A stretch of 64,000 bases of DNA from JAGVSR01 sp963778225 (GCA_963778225.1 CAVZTR010000012.1:434001-498000); one strand, 5' to 3'. Positions 26,812 to 36,503 are shown, counted from the stretch's first letter. The notes: generated from the letters alone by a model not told the origin. Made by a program: numbers and translations.

Positions 26812-27861
26812 ATGGTATCGGACGCAAATGTGCGGCGTATTCCGCGCGAGAGCCTCGAGCGTCATCACCCCAAAGGGACGTCGATGCGCCAGGAAGCCCC
26901 GGCCGTTGAAATTGGCCTCAATGCAGCCATCGTCGCCGTGCTCGACAACGAGCCGGTGGTTCTCGTCGTGCGCGAAGACGGCAATGGAGTGCAGGACAGC
27001 CTGCCTTCAGGTCCGTTTTCGCCGCTCAAGCACCGGACGTTCGAAGGCGGCCTCAGAAGCTGGGTTTCGGAGCAGGCCGGAATCGATTTGGGATATGTGG
27101 AGCAGCTCTATTCTTTCGGTGATCGCGGCCGACATGCGCAACCCGATGACGAGATGCCTCACGTTGTATCCGTCGGCTATCTGGCACTGACGGATGCGAG
27201 CCAGATCGATGAGGCACAGCGCGGATCATGGCGCAGCTGGTATCATTATTTTCCCTGGGAAGACTGGCGCAAAGGCCGTCCCGCCATTTTGGAATCGGAG
27301 ATCGTGCCGCGCCTGCGCGAATGGGCGGAGCGTCCGCAGCAGTCAGGGGATCCAGCTCGCCCAGTTGCGCGCCAGGATCGTATCCGGATGTGCTTCGCGG
27401 TCGATGGTGCAGCTTGGGACGAGGAAAAAGTTCTCGACCGCTACGAGCTTCTCTATGAGGCCGGGCTTGTCGAGGAAGCCCGCCGCGACGGCCGCGAATC
27501 TGCACTCTCGTGGTCGCCGGTTCCGCGTCTGGGCGCGATGATGCGCTTCGATCATCGCCGCATCCTGGCGACCGCCATCGGCCGCACGCGCGCCAAGATC
27601 AAGTATCGTCCGGTGATCTTCGAACTGATGCCGCCCGACTTCACGCTATTTGAATTGCAGCGGACAGTGGAGGCGATCCTCGGGCCGCATCTGCACAAGC
27701 AGAACTTCCGCCGTCTTGTCGAAGGCGCGGGGCTCGTGGAGCCGACGGGTGAGATGAAGACACGGACGGGTGGTCGGCCCGCCAAGCTCTATCGCTTCCG
27801 AAAGGAAGTGCTGCTCGAACGTCCCGCACCTGGTGTGCGCGTGAAGCCGGGTCGCATTTGA
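26812..27861 (+). CDS. nadQ: NadQ-type transcriptional regulator of NAD synthesis (Nudix-like plus winged helix, COG4111)
   Basis: A 349-residue NrtR-like protein. Residues 25-165 form a Nudix-like ligand domain (VEIGLNAAIVAVLDNEPVVL, FEGGLRSWVSEQAGIDL) whose catalytic Nudix glutamates are mostly missing, as expected for a sensor rather than an enzyme. Residues 205-349 contain a winged-helix DNA-binding part (FTLFELQRTVEAILG, LHKQNFRRLVEGAGLVEPTG and the wing GGRPAKLYRF). It lies directly upstream of nadABC, and two identical-type palindromes precede nadA. The ATG at 26812 was preferred over a GTG two codons earlier because GGGAGA sits 8 bases before it. The NadQ name is from family knowledge and context. 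Confidence 0.87.
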   Translation: MVSDANVRRIPRESLERHHPKGTSMRQEAPAVEIGLNAAIVAVLDNEPVVLVVREDGNGVQDSLPSGPFSPLKHRTFEGGLRSWVSEQAGIDLGYVEQLYSFGDRGRHAQPDDEMPHVVSVGYLALTDASQIDEAQRGSWRSWYHYFPWEDWRKGRPAILESEIVPRLREWAERPQQSGDPARPVARQDRIRMCFAVDGAAWDEEKVLDRYELLYEAGLVEEARRDGRESALSWSPVPRLGAMMRFDHRRILATAIGRTRAKIKYRPVIFELMPPDFTLFELQRTVEAILGPHLHKQNFRRLVEGAGLVEPTGEMKTRTGGRPAKLYRFRKEVLLERPAPGVRVKPGRI

Positions 27862-28061
27862 TCGAATTGTTCTGACAGCACGGCCGTGGCGGGAGGACTG
27901 CCACGGCAATTTGAAAGATAGTCCGCGTGATCGCGCTGCGCGTATTTCACGCTCGTGGACGTGAACCGTGAAACTCGGTTCGACCAATCACGAATAATTT
28001 GTGTCACGGCACGCCATTCCACTGGAAAAGCGGGTCGCGATCCCTTAAATTAGGCAGAAGA

Positions 28062-28078
28062 GTGCTCCAATAGAGCAT
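28062..28078. promoter_or_regulatory. Probable NadQ operator 1
   Basis: GTGCTC, five spacer bases, then GAGCAT: an inverted repeat with one arm mismatch (G for A) relative to the second site. Its centre is 62 bases from the second site, close to six helical turns, so both could be bound on one DNA face. It is 100 bases upstream of the nadA start. Confidence 0.7.
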
Positions 28079-28123
28079 AAGTCGATGCTGCCGGCAAGTG
28101 CCGGATGTTCTCAGGCTCTCGTT

Positions 28124-28140
28124 ATGCTCTGATCGAGCAT
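28124..28140. promoter_or_regulatory. Probable NadQ operator 2
   Basis: ATGCTC, five spacer bases, then GAGCAT is a perfect 17-base dyad in the leader of nadA, 38 bases before the start codon, where a bound repressor would block transcription. Same arms and spacing as operator 1. Assignment to the adjacent NadQ-type regulator is by position and repetition. Confidence 0.75.
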
Positions 28141-28177
28141 TAATTAGCGCGGGTCTGTGGTCAGGAGGATACGGTTT

Positions 28178-29251
28178 ATGGTGCAGGTGACCCTTCCGCT
28201 GAGCCGGTCCGCTGCCGCGACGGCAATGCGTCCGGCCGCTGACGCAAAGCCCGACCATGGCATCACCTTTACGCCCGCACTCGAACGCGAGCTGGCGCCG
28301 ATCTATGCGCGCATGAAGCGGGTCGTGACGCCGATGGAGTGGGTGCAGTACGCGCCGCTCGTCAAGGCGATCAACGATCTCAAGGCCGAGCGTGGCGCGG
28401 TGATCCTGGCGCACAACTACATGACGCCGGAGATCTTCCACGGCGTGTCGGATTTCCGTGGCGACAGCTTGCAGCTGGCGCGTGAGGCGGCGAAGGCGAA
28501 GGGGGACGTGATCGTCCAGGCCGGCGTGCACTTCATGGCGGAGACGTCGAAGCTGCTGTCGCCGAACAAGACGGTGCTGATCCCGGACCTGAGAGCTGGC
28601 TGTTCGCTCGCCGCGTCGATCACGGCGGCCGACGTTCGTCTGCTGCGTGAGGCGTATCCCGGCGTGCCGATCGTGACCTACGTGAACACATCGGCCGCGG
28701 TGAAGGCCGAGTGCGATATCACCTGCACGTCCGCGAATGCCGTCAAGGTCGTCGAAAGCCTCGGCGCACCGCGCGTGCTGCTCATCCCGGACGAGTATCT
28801 GTCGAAGTACGTGCAGTCGCAGACCGACGTCGAGATCATCGCGTGGCGCGGACATTGTGAGGTTCATGAGCGCTTCACGGCGGAAGAGCTCGAAGCCTAC
28901 CGCGATGCCAATCCGGGCGTGAAGATCATTGCACATCCGGAGTGCCCGCCGGACGTGATCGGTGTGGCCGACTTCACAGGTTCGACATCGGGCATGATCA
29001 ACTGGGTGAAGACGCACACGCCGAAGAAGGCGCTGCTCGTCACGGAATGCTCGATGGCGTCGAATGTCGCCGACGAGGTGCCGGGCGTGGAGTTCGTGCG
29101 GCCCTGCAATCTGTGCCCGCACATGAAGCGCATCAGCCTGGAGGCCATCTATGAGAGCCTCCGGGATCTCAAATATGAAGTGACGGTCGATCCGGATGTT
29201 GCCGAACGTGCGCGCCGGGCCGTGGAGCGCATGGTCAATCTCAACCACTGA
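28178..29251 (+). CDS. nadA: Quinolinate synthase
   Basis: A 357-residue oxygen-sensitive iron-sulfur enzyme that condenses iminoaspartate with dihydroxyacetone phosphate into quinolinate. Seen: KAERGAVILAHNYMTPEI, FMAETSKLLSPNKTVLIPD, three conserved Cys regions for the 4Fe-4S cluster (RAGCSLA, HPECPPD and CNLCPHMKRISL), and TGSTSGM. An AGGAGG lies 9 bases before the ATG, which decides against a GTG codon seven codons upstream. First gene of the nadABC operon, with two candidate NadQ sites in front. Confidence 0.97.
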   Translation: MVQVTLPLSRSAAATAMRPAADAKPDHGITFTPALERELAPIYARMKRVVTPMEWVQYAPLVKAINDLKAERGAVILAHNYMTPEIFHGVSDFRGDSLQLAREAAKAKGDVIVQAGVHFMAETSKLLSPNKTVLIPDLRAGCSLAASITAADVRLLREAYPGVPIVTYVNTSAAVKAECDITCTSANAVKVVESLGAPRVLLIPDEYLSKYVQSQTDVEIIAWRGHCEVHERFTAEELEAYRDANPGVKIIAHPECPPDVIGVADFTGSTSGMINWVKTHTPKKALLVTECSMASNVADEVPGVEFVRPCNLCPHMKRISLEAIYESLRDLKYEVTVDPDVAERARRAVERMVNLNH

Positions 29252-29307
29252 CCTGATCCAGATGTCCTGTGGCCTCCTTTGGAGGCTTGCGAGCGAGGTG
29301 GCGTTTC

Positions 29308-30981
29308 ATGGCTAAGACCATTCAGGCCAAGACCATTCGAAACGGAAAATTCAGCGGCTTTGCCAAGCCGGAGACCCCGCTCGGACCGGGTGACATCGTC
29401 ATTGTCGGGGCCGGATTGGCTGGCCTCTACACGGCGCTGAAGCTCGCGCCGCTGCCGGTGACGATCGTGGCTGCCGCGCCGCTCGGCGAAGGGGCGTCGA
29501 GTGTGTGGGCGCAGGGCGGGATCGCGGCCGCTGTCGGCGAGGGCGACACGGCTCAGTCGCATGCGCACGACACGATCGTTGCAGGTGCGGGCATCGTCGA
29601 TGAGGACGTGGCGCGGACGGTTGCGGAAGAAGCGGGGGATCGCGTGCGCGATCTTCTTCGCTACGGCGTGCCGTTCGACCGCGATCTGGAAGGTCATTTC
29701 GTGTTGTCGCGGGAGGCCGCGCATTCGGCGAAGCGCATCGTGCGCGTGTCAGGAGACCGGGCGGGTGCCGCCATCATGCAGGCGCTGATCGCGGCGGCGC
29801 GGGCGACACCGTCGATCCGCGTGTTGACGGGGCACGAGGCGGAAGATCTCGTGATCGAGAATGGCCGCGTGGTGGGCGTTCGTCTGGCGCGTGGCGAGAC
29901 GCGCGGCCAGGGCACATATGAGCTCATTCCGGCGAGCGCGGTGGTGCTCGCAACGGGCGGCGTCGGCGGGCTTTATGCGGTGACGACGAACCCGGCGTAT
30001 GCGCGCGGGGAGGCGATCGCGTTTGCCGCGCGGGCGGGAGCGGTGATCGCCGATCCGGAGTTCGTGCAGTTCCATCCGACGGCGATCGATATCGGTGCCG
30101 ATCCCGCTCCTCTTGCGACCGAGGCCCTGCGTGGCGAGGGTGCGCTGCTCGTCAACAAGGCCGGCGAGCGGTTCATGCTGCGGCATCATCCCGATGCGGA
30201 ACTGGCGCCGCGCGATATCGTGGCGCGCGGGGTGTTTGAAGAAATCATCGCCGGACGCGGTGCGTTCCTCGATTGCCGCAAGGCGATCGGTGATCGCTTT
30301 GCGACGGCGTATCCGACCGTGTTCGCCCACTGCAAGTCGGCCGGGATCGACCCGGTGACGGAGCTGATCCCAGTCGCGCCGGCGGCGCATTATCACATGG
30401 GCGGTATCGCAACCGACATGCACGGGCGTTCGAGCGTGGAAGGATTGTGGGCGGCCGGCGAGGTGGCGTCGACGGGCCTGCATGGGGCGAACCGGCTGGC
30501 GTCGAATTCGCTCTTGGAAGCTATCGTGCTGGGCGGACGTGTGGCCGACGACATTCGCGCGCTCGTGCCCGCAGGGCATACGTATCCGGTGGCCGAGCTT
30601 CGTCTCGTCAAGGGCGGAACGGTGGTCGACATGCGCCTGCGCGCGGATGCCGTACGCCGGATCCGCCGTATCATGAGCGAAGACGTAGGTGTTGTGCGCG
30701 AGGCGAAAGGGCTGAGGCACGCGCTGTCGGCGCTGCGCGAGATCGAACGGGAGGCTGCGGGCGATGCCGTGGTGAGCAACATGGCGCTGACGGCGCGGCT
30801 GATTGCGGCAGCAGCGTTAGCCCGCAAGGAAAGCCGTGGCGGCCACTACCGCAGCGATCATCCCGACGCTCAGGCGCGGCTTGCCAAGCGGACGTTCGTG
30901 ACACTCGATGATCTGCGGATGATCGAGGCAGGCATTGCGAAGCCGCGGCGGGCGCGCGCTGCGCTGGAGATGTCGCTGTGA
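29308..30981 (+). CDS. nadB: L-aspartate oxidase
   Basis: A 557-residue FAD enzyme that oxidises L-aspartate to iminoaspartate for NadA. Seen: DIVIVGAGLAGLYTALKLAP (GAGLAG at 34-39), SSVWAQGGIAAAVGEGDTA, the active-site region FVQFHPTAIDIG, HYHMGGIATDMHGRSS and GLHGANRLASNSLLEAIV. Length is normal with an extended N-terminus of about 30 residues. It follows nadA by 56 bases and overlaps nadC by 4 bases (GTGA). Confidence 0.97.
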   Translation: MAKTIQAKTIRNGKFSGFAKPETPLGPGDIVIVGAGLAGLYTALKLAPLPVTIVAAAPLGEGASSVWAQGGIAAAVGEGDTAQSHAHDTIVAGAGIVDEDVARTVAEEAGDRVRDLLRYGVPFDRDLEGHFVLSREAAHSAKRIVRVSGDRAGAAIMQALIAAARATPSIRVLTGHEAEDLVIENGRVVGVRLARGETRGQGTYELIPASAVVLATGGVGGLYAVTTNPAYARGEAIAFAARAGAVIADPEFVQFHPTAIDIGADPAPLATEALRGEGALLVNKAGERFMLRHHPDAELAPRDIVARGVFEEIIAGRGAFLDCRKAIGDRFATAYPTVFAHCKSAGIDPVTELIPVAPAAHYHMGGIATDMHGRSSVEGLWAAGEVASTGLHGANRLASNSLLEAIVLGGRVADDIRALVPAGHTYPVAELRLVKGGTVVDMRLRADAVRRIRRIMSEDVGVVREAKGLRHALSALREIEREAAGDAVVSNMALTARLIAAAALARKESRGGHYRSDHPDAQARLAKRTFVTLDDLRMIEAGIAKPRRARAALEMSL

Positions 30982-31829
30982 GCCTTCCGCGATTGCCGAA
31001 GGCGCTCGTCGCGCGGGCCGTAGCGGACGCGCTTGCGGAGGATCTGGGACTTGCCGGTGATCTCACGACAGATGCGACCGTTGCCGCGGATGCGCATGCA
31101 GACGCGGTGATCGCATCGCGGCAGGCGGGCGTCATCGCGGGGCTCGATCTGGCCGAGGAAGCGTTTGCGGCGATGGATGGAAGCGTTCGTTTCGAACGCG
31201 TCAAAGCGGATGGCGATCGCGTCGATAAGGGCGACGTGGTTGCACGCATCTCGGGGAACGCGCGCGCGATCCTCACGGGCGAGCGGGTCGCTCTGAATTA
31301 TCTTGGACGGTTGAGCGGGATCGCCTCGCTGACGCGGCGCTATGTGGACGCGATTGCAGGGACGAAGGCGGCGATTGCCGATACGCGCAAGACGACGCCG
31401 GGACTGCGAGCCTTCGAAAAGTATGCGGTGCGCTGCGGGGGCGGGCAGAACCATCGTACCGGGCTGTTTGATGCCATTCTGATCAAGGACAATCACATCG
31501 TCGCCGCGGGAGGCGTGGAGACGGCAATTGCTCGCGCGCGCGCCTACGCCGGGCACATGGTGAAAATCGAGGTGGAGGTCGATACGCTCGATCAGTTGGC
31601 GCTGGTCCTGAAGCACAAAGTCGATGCGGTGCTGCTCGACAACATGGCACCGGAAACGCTCGCAAAGGCGATACAGATGGTGGGCGGCAGGGTCATCACG
31701 GAAGCGTCCGGCGGAGTTAGTTTGACGACGGTCCGCGCGATCGCGGACAGTGGTGTGGACCTGATCTCCGTGGGCGCACTCACCCATTCGGCCTCAGTGC
31801 TCGACCTCGGGCTGGATTTCGAGAGCTAG
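30978..31829 (+). CDS. nadC: Nicotinate-nucleotide pyrophosphorylase (carboxylating)
   Basis: A 283-residue quinolinate phosphoribosyltransferase that makes nicotinate mononucleotide. Seen: EDLGLAGDLTTDATV, RVALNYLGRLSGIASLTRR, the active-site stretch ADTRKTTPGLRAFEKYAVR followed by CGGGQNHRTGLFDAILIKDNH, and VDAVLLDNMAPE. It begins with GTG, overlapping the nadB stop codon, which shows translational coupling. Last gene of the operon. Confidence 0.97.
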   Translation: MSLPRLPKALVARAVADALAEDLGLAGDLTTDATVAADAHADAVIASRQAGVIAGLDLAEEAFAAMDGSVRFERVKADGDRVDKGDVVARISGNARAILTGERVALNYLGRLSGIASLTRRYVDAIAGTKAAIADTRKTTPGLRAFEKYAVRCGGGQNHRTGLFDAILIKDNHIVAAGGVETAIARARAYAGHMVKIEVEVDTLDQLALVLKHKVDAVLLDNMAPETLAKAIQMVGGRVITEASGGVSLTTVRAIADSGVDLISVGALTHSASVLDLGLDFES

Positions 31830-31967
31830 GCGGGGGCGGCAACGAAAGTTGGCGGGCCGGCGTTAACGGACCGGGCAGCTTGCTTTTGCCGCAATCATCA
31901 CCCAAGTGCATGAGTGCCCGTTAACCGGGTGGATGAGGAACCGCCCCCGAGGCGGAGCGTGGACACC

Positions 31968-32189
31968 ATGACCTACATCGTCATTTGGGGACTGACAGCG
32001 ATCGTTGCGGCGATCATCGGCGGGGCGCTGGCCGCGATGAAGAACCGCGACTACTCCTCTTGGGCTGCGTGGTGCTTCCTGTTTCCCCCGTTCGTGATCG
32101 CGATCCTCCTTACGCCAAAGAATCCCGGACCGCCGCCCACGCGTCGGCGTCTCGGCGACGATGGCGATCCCGACCGCAGCTTTCTTTGA
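31968..32189 (+). CDS. Small membrane protein
   Basis: A 73-residue protein with two hydrophobic stretches (YIVIWGLTAIVAAIIGGALA and AAWCFLFPPFVIAILLTPKN) separated by KNRDYSSW, and a basic/acidic C-terminal tail. A GGCGGAG ribosome binding site precedes the ATG; an upstream in-frame GTG at 31914 is a weaker alternative. Proteins of this shape (two passes, proline-rich tail) are common in Hyphomicrobiales; function unknown. It converges on ppdK with 8 bases between. Confidence 0.72.
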   Translation: MTYIVIWGLTAIVAAIIGGALAAMKNRDYSSWAAWCFLFPPFVIAILLTPKNPGPPPTRRRLGDDGDPDRSFL

Positions 32190-32197
32190 GCTTCTGA

Positions 32198-34885
32198 TCA
32201 GCTTGCGCCGCGGCGGCGTGCGGTGATGGCCGCGCGAGCGGCCGCCAGACGCGCGATCGGGACGCGGAAGGGCGAGCAGGAGACGTAGTCGAGGCCGAGT
32301 TCGTGGAAGAAGGCGACGGAGTGAGCGTCGCCGCCATGCTCGCCGCAGATCCCAATCTTGAGACCTGCGCGACCGGCGCGACCTCCCGTGACGCCCATGC
32401 GGATCAACTCACCGACGCCGGCTTCGTCAATCGAGACGAACGGATCGCGCTCAAAGATCCCCTTGCCGGCGTAGTTGGAGAGAATGGGCGCTGCGTCGTC
32501 GCGGGAAAGCCCGAGGCAGGTCTGCGTCAGGTCGTTGGTGCCGAAGGAGAAGAACTCGGCACCGTTCGGACCTTCGCTCAGTTCCTTTGCACGCAGTGCC
32601 GCGCGCGGCAGCTCAATCATCGTGCCGATCTGATAGACGAGGCGGTGCCCGGTCTCGGTTTGGATCTTCTCGGCCGTGGAGCGGATCACGTCGGCCAGGA
32701 TGTCGAACTCGCGGCGATAGGCGACGAGTGGGATCATGATTTCGGGTTTGACGGAATGGCCCAGTTCCTTTTCCGCCTCGATGGCGGCTTCGAAAATGGC
32801 GCGCGCCTGCATTTCAGTGATTTCGGGATAGCGGATGGCGAGGCGGCAGCCACGGAAGCCGAGCATGGGATTGAACTCGGACAGTTCGGCGATGCGTGTT
32901 TTCAGGCGATCCAGCGTGATGCCGAGAGCAGAAGCAATCGGCTGAAGTTCACTGTCGTGACGCGGCAGGAACTCGTGCAACGGCGGGTCCAGCAGACGGA
33001 TCGTGACAGGGTCGCCATCCATGATGCGGAAAAGTTCGACAAAGTCCGAGCGCTGCATGGGCAGGATTTTGGCCAGCGCCGAGCGGCGGCCTTTCTCGTC
33101 GTTCGCGCAGATCATTTCGCGCATGGCGAGAATGCGAGACGCGTCGAAGAACATGTGTTCGGTGCGACAGAGGCCTATGCCTTCGGCGCCGAGTTTGCGG
33201 GCTTGAAGCGTGTCACGCGGTGTATCGGCGTTGGCGCGGACCTTGAGACCGCGGAACGTATCGGCCCAGGCAATGAGGGTTGCGAAGTCGTCCGACAGTT
33301 CGGGCTGTTTCATCGGTACGGCGCCGGCCAGGACTTCGCCGGTCGTGCCGTCGATCGTGATGACGTCGCCGCGACTGAAGGTGCGGGTGGCCGTGCGGAC
33401 GGTGCCTTTTTCGAGATCGATCCGGATGGCTCCGGCTCCGGCAATGCAGGGCAAGCCCATGCTGCGGGCGACGACGGCGGCATGACTCGTGAGACCGCCG
33501 CGTTGTGTCAGCACGCCGACGGATGCGCTCATGCCATTGATGTCTTCAGCGCTCGTTTCGACGCGGACGAGAATGACGTGACGCCCCTGGGCGCGCATCA
33601 CTTCGGCTTCGTCGGAGGTGAGGACGATTTCACCCGTTGCTGCACCGGGGGAGGCTGGGAGGCCGCGAGCGATGAGATCTTTCTTCGCGTCGGGTTCGAT
33701 GCGCGGATGCAGGAGATGCGACAGCGCTTCCGGCTCGACCATCATCACGGCTTCGTCGCGCGAGATGATTTCTTCGTGCACCAGATCGACGGCGATTTTC
33801 AGGGCGGCTTCGGCAGAGCGCTTGCCTGACCGCGTCTGGAGCATCCAGACTTTGTTCTCCTGGATGGTGAACTCGACGTCCTGCATGTCGCGGTAGTGCG
33901 CTTCGAGGCGGGCGAAGATGCTTTTGAGTTCCGCGAACGCGTGCGGCATTGCGGTTTCGAGCGAGGCCTCTTTCGTTTTCAGTTCAACGCGGGCCTTTTC
34001 GGTGAGGCGCAGCGGCGTTCGCGTGCCGGCGACGATGTCTTCGCCTTGCGCGTTCGGCAGGTATTCGCCGTAAATTTCTTTTTCGCCCGTCGACGGATTG
34101 CGCGTGAAGGCAACACCGGTGGCGGAGGTCTCACCGCGATTGCCGAACACCATCGCCTGCACGGTCACGGCGGTACCCATGTCTTCGTCGATGGCGTGCA
34201 GCCGGCGGTAGCTTTCCGCGCGCTCGTTGTGCCAGGAACGCAGAACAGCGTTGATGGCTCCCCACAGCTGCTCGTTCGTATCCTGCGGAAAGTCGGCGCC
34301 GGTTTCGGAGCGGATGGCATCCTTGTAGCGGGCAATCATATCGCGCCATTGCGCGGCGGAGACTTCCGTATCGGATGCGAGTGCGTTGAGGTTCTTGAAG
34401 TTGTCGAGGAGATCGGCAAACAGCCCGTGATCGACGCCGAGCACCACGTCGCCGTACATTTCGATGAAGCGCCGGTAGCTGTCGTAAGCGAAGCGCTCGT
34501 CGCCCGAACGGCGAGCGAGACCTTCGACCGTGACGTCGTTGAGGCCGAGGTTGAGGATCGTGTCCATCATGCCGGGCATGGAGATGGCGGCGCCCGAGCG
34601 CACCGCGAGCAGCAGCGGGTTCGTGGCATCGCCGAAGGTGGCGCCGGTCGCGCGGCCCGTGGCGGCGACGGCTTCGCGAATGTCGGCTTCGAGGCCCTCG
34701 GGCAGAGTTTCGCCGTTGGCGAAGAAGTGGCGGCATACGCGCGTGGAGATCGTGAAGCCGGGGGGGACGGGGAGGCCCAGGCGGGCCATTTCGGCAAGAT
34801 TGGCACCCTTCCCGCCGAGTTCATCGGTGAGACCCGCGTGACCATCCGTATGTTCGGGGCCGAACCGATAGACCCAAGCTGGCAT
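32198..34885 (-). CDS. ppdK: Pyruvate, phosphate dikinase
   Basis: An 895-residue enzyme interconverting pyruvate, ATP and Pi with PEP, AMP and PPi. The N-terminal ATP-grasp domain begins MPAWVYRFGPEHTDGHAGLT with DELGGKGANLAEMARLGLPV. The swivelling domain carries the phosphorylated His in GGLTSHAAVVARSMGLPCIA. The C-terminal PEP/pyruvate TIM-barrel shows GIGLCRTEHMFF, and the catalytic Cys in GICGEHGGD. Length fits the family. It probably links PEP and pyruvate pools in C1 or gluconeogenic growth. No regulatory RP (DUF299) protein is adjacent. Confidence 0.97.
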   Translation of the reverse strand: MPAWVYRFGPEHTDGHAGLTDELGGKGANLAEMARLGLPVPPGFTISTRVCRHFFANGETLPEGLEADIREAVAATGRATGATFGDATNPLLLAVRSGAAISMPGMMDTILNLGLNDVTVEGLARRSGDERFAYDSYRRFIEMYGDVVLGVDHGLFADLLDNFKNLNALASDTEVSAAQWRDMIARYKDAIRSETGADFPQDTNEQLWGAINAVLRSWHNERAESYRRLHAIDEDMGTAVTVQAMVFGNRGETSATGVAFTRNPSTGEKEIYGEYLPNAQGEDIVAGTRTPLRLTEKARVELKTKEASLETAMPHAFAELKSIFARLEAHYRDMQDVEFTIQENKVWMLQTRSGKRSAEAALKIAVDLVHEEIISRDEAVMMVEPEALSHLLHPRIEPDAKKDLIARGLPASPGAATGEIVLTSDEAEVMRAQGRHVILVRVETSAEDINGMSASVGVLTQRGGLTSHAAVVARSMGLPCIAGAGAIRIDLEKGTVRTATRTFSRGDVITIDGTTGEVLAGAVPMKQPELSDDFATLIAWADTFRGLKVRANADTPRDTLQARKLGAEGIGLCRTEHMFFDASRILAMREMICANDEKGRRSALAKILPMQRSDFVELFRIMDGDPVTIRLLDPPLHEFLPRHDSELQPIASALGITLDRLKTRIAELSEFNPMLGFRGCRLAIRYPEITEMQARAIFEAAIEAEKELGHSVKPEIMIPLVAYRREFDILADVIRSTAEKIQTETGHRLVYQIGTMIELPRAALRAKELSEGPNGAEFFSFGTNDLTQTCLGLSRDDAAPILSNYAGKGIFERDPFVSIDEAGVGELIRMGVTGGRAGRAGLKIGICGEHGGDAHSVAFFHELGLDYVSCSPFRVPIARLAAARAAITARRRGAS

Positions 34886-35096
34886 CGCGCTGCCGTTTCT
34901 GCTGATGTGACGCTGACCCGCACCCGGGCCCCATGTTGCGTGCACGACAATCGCGACGCCAGGGCGTCGCGACATCGCCTCAGGATGCTGGCATAGCAGG
35001 TCACAACAAAGCGCAAAAGGCGGGGTTCCGCCACCTTGTAGCTGCGTTCCCGAATGGTTACGCCGATCCTACGTGTCCACCCACTGCGAGAGCACC

Positions 35097-36503
35097 ATGA
35101 ATCCGCATCTTCCCGCCGTCCTCGATAGACTGGATCAGAACCGCGAGGCGGGACTGGACCGGCTGTTCCAGTTGCTCAGGATCGACAGTGTCTCGACCGA
35201 TCCGGCCTTTGCTGGATCGTGCCGGACGGCGGCGGACTGGTGCGCGGCGACTTTGCGCGACATCGGGTTCGAAGCCTCGGTGCGAGAGACGACCGGGCAT
35301 CCGATGGTCGTCGGCCACGATCGGCCGGCGCGGACGCCGGGGCAGCCGCATGTGCTCTTTTACGGGCATTACGACGTGCAGCCGGCCGACCCATTGGAGC
35401 TTTGGACGAGTTCGCCGTTCGAACCGCACATCGCGGAGGAACCGGGCAACGGCAAAGTCATCATCGCGCGCGGGGCGCAGGACAACAAAGGTCAGCTGAT
35501 GACCTTCTTCGAGGCGGCGCGGGCATGGAAAGAGGTCGCCGGTGAGTTGCCGGTCGCCGTATCCGTCATGCTCGAGGGCGAGGAAGAGTGCGGATCGCCA
35601 TCGCTGCCGGGGTTTCTGGCGAGCTCGGGCGACGAACTCAAAGCCGATCTGGTGCTCGTGTGCGACACAGGCCAGTGGGACAAGGACACGCCGGCGATCA
35701 CCACGATGCTGCGTGGCCTGGCGGGCACGGAAGCGATCGTGACGGGGCCGTCGCGCGATTTGCATTCGGGCATGTACGGTGGTCCGGCGGTCAACCCGAT
35801 CCGGGCGCTGGCAAAGGCGATCGCGTCCATCCATGACGACAGCGGCCGGATCGTCATTCCGGGATTTCTCGATGGCATCGTGCCGTTGCCCGAGGCGCAG
35901 CGGGCGCAGTGGACTGCGCTGTCGGGCACGGCAGAGGATGCGTTTCTTGCAGGTGTCGGCTTGAGCCGATCGGCGGGCGAACAAGGTTGCTCCGTGATCG
36001 AGCAGCTGTGGGCGCGTCCGACGGTGGAGTTCAACGGCATCACCGGCGGATATCAGGGTGTGGGATCGAAAACGGTCATTCCGTCGAAGGCTTCGGTGAA
36101 GATCACATGCCGACTGGTGCCGGGGCAGGATCCGGATCGTTGCCTCAAGCTGCTGCAGGACCACATTCGCGCCCACCTGCCGCCGGACTGCTCGGTGGAG
36201 TTCATCGGCACGCGGGGGAGCGCGGCGGTTGGATTCGATACGTCGTCGGCGCCCGTGCGTGCGGCGGCTGCGGCGCTGGAAGCGGAGTGGGGCAAGCCGG
36301 CCGTGCTGATGGGATGCGGCGGCTCGATCCCGATCGTCACGTCGTTCAAGGACGCGCTCGGCATGGACAGTCTGCTCGTCGGATACGGCCTCGATGATGA
36401 TCGCATCCACAGCCCCAATGAAAAATACAATCTGACGAGCTTCACCAAGGGGGCGCGGAGTTGGGCGCGTATTCTGGCGGCGTTCGCCAACTCTGAAGGA
36501 TAG
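35097..36503 (+). CDS. M20 family metallopeptidase / dipeptidase
   Basis: A 468-residue zinc peptidase. Seen: YGHYDVQPADPLELW with the first His and bridging Asp, LEGEEECGSPSLPGFL with the catalytic and metal-binding glutamates, CDTGQW, the dimerisation (lid) domain about 190-350, and a final His in DRIHSPNEKYN. It resembles carnosine-type dipeptidases and acylases; substrate not known. The ATG after GCGAGAG was preferred to an upstream GTG at 35073. Short AAAAGGCGG...TTCCGCC hairpins lie on both sides of the gene (35015-35032 and 36504-36520). Confidence 0.93.
   Translation: MNPHLPAVLDRLDQNREAGLDRLFQLLRIDSVSTDPAFAGSCRTAADWCAATLRDIGFEASVRETTGHPMVVGHDRPARTPGQPHVLFYGHYDVQPADPLELWTSSPFEPHIAEEPGNGKVIIARGAQDNKGQLMTFFEAARAWKEVAGELPVAVSVMLEGEEECGSPSLPGFLASSGDELKADLVLVCDTGQWDKDTPAITTMLRGLAGTEAIVTGPSRDLHSGMYGGPAVNPIRALAKAIASIHDDSGRIVIPGFLDGIVPLPEAQRAQWTALSGTAEDAFLAGVGLSRSAGEQGCSVIEQLWARPTVEFNGITGGYQGVGSKTVIPSKASVKITCRLVPGQDPDRCLKLLQDHIRAHLPPDCSVEFIGTRGSAAVGFDTSSAPVRAAAAALEAEWGKPAVLMGCGGSIPIVTSFKDALGMDSLLVGYGLDDDRIHSPNEKYNLTSFTKGARSWARILAAFANSEG

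Larger units (their letters stand above)
27862..28177. promoter_or_regulatory. nadQ-nadA intergenic region with probable nadA promoter
   Basis: No gene is present. It holds a 7-bp stem CCGTGGC/GCCACGG (27884-27906, 9-base loop, not followed by T residues) that may end the nadQ message, an inverted TTCACG...CGTGAA pair around 27956-27990, and the two operator-like palindromes described separately. An AGGAGG ribosome binding site (28163-28168) precedes nadA. The promoter itself could not be assigned base by base. Confidence 0.6.

Noticed and set aside
32303..33829. 508-codon open frame opposite ppdK
   Set aside because: ppdK shows all catalytic motifs on the other strand; this frame is a by-product of its codon bias.
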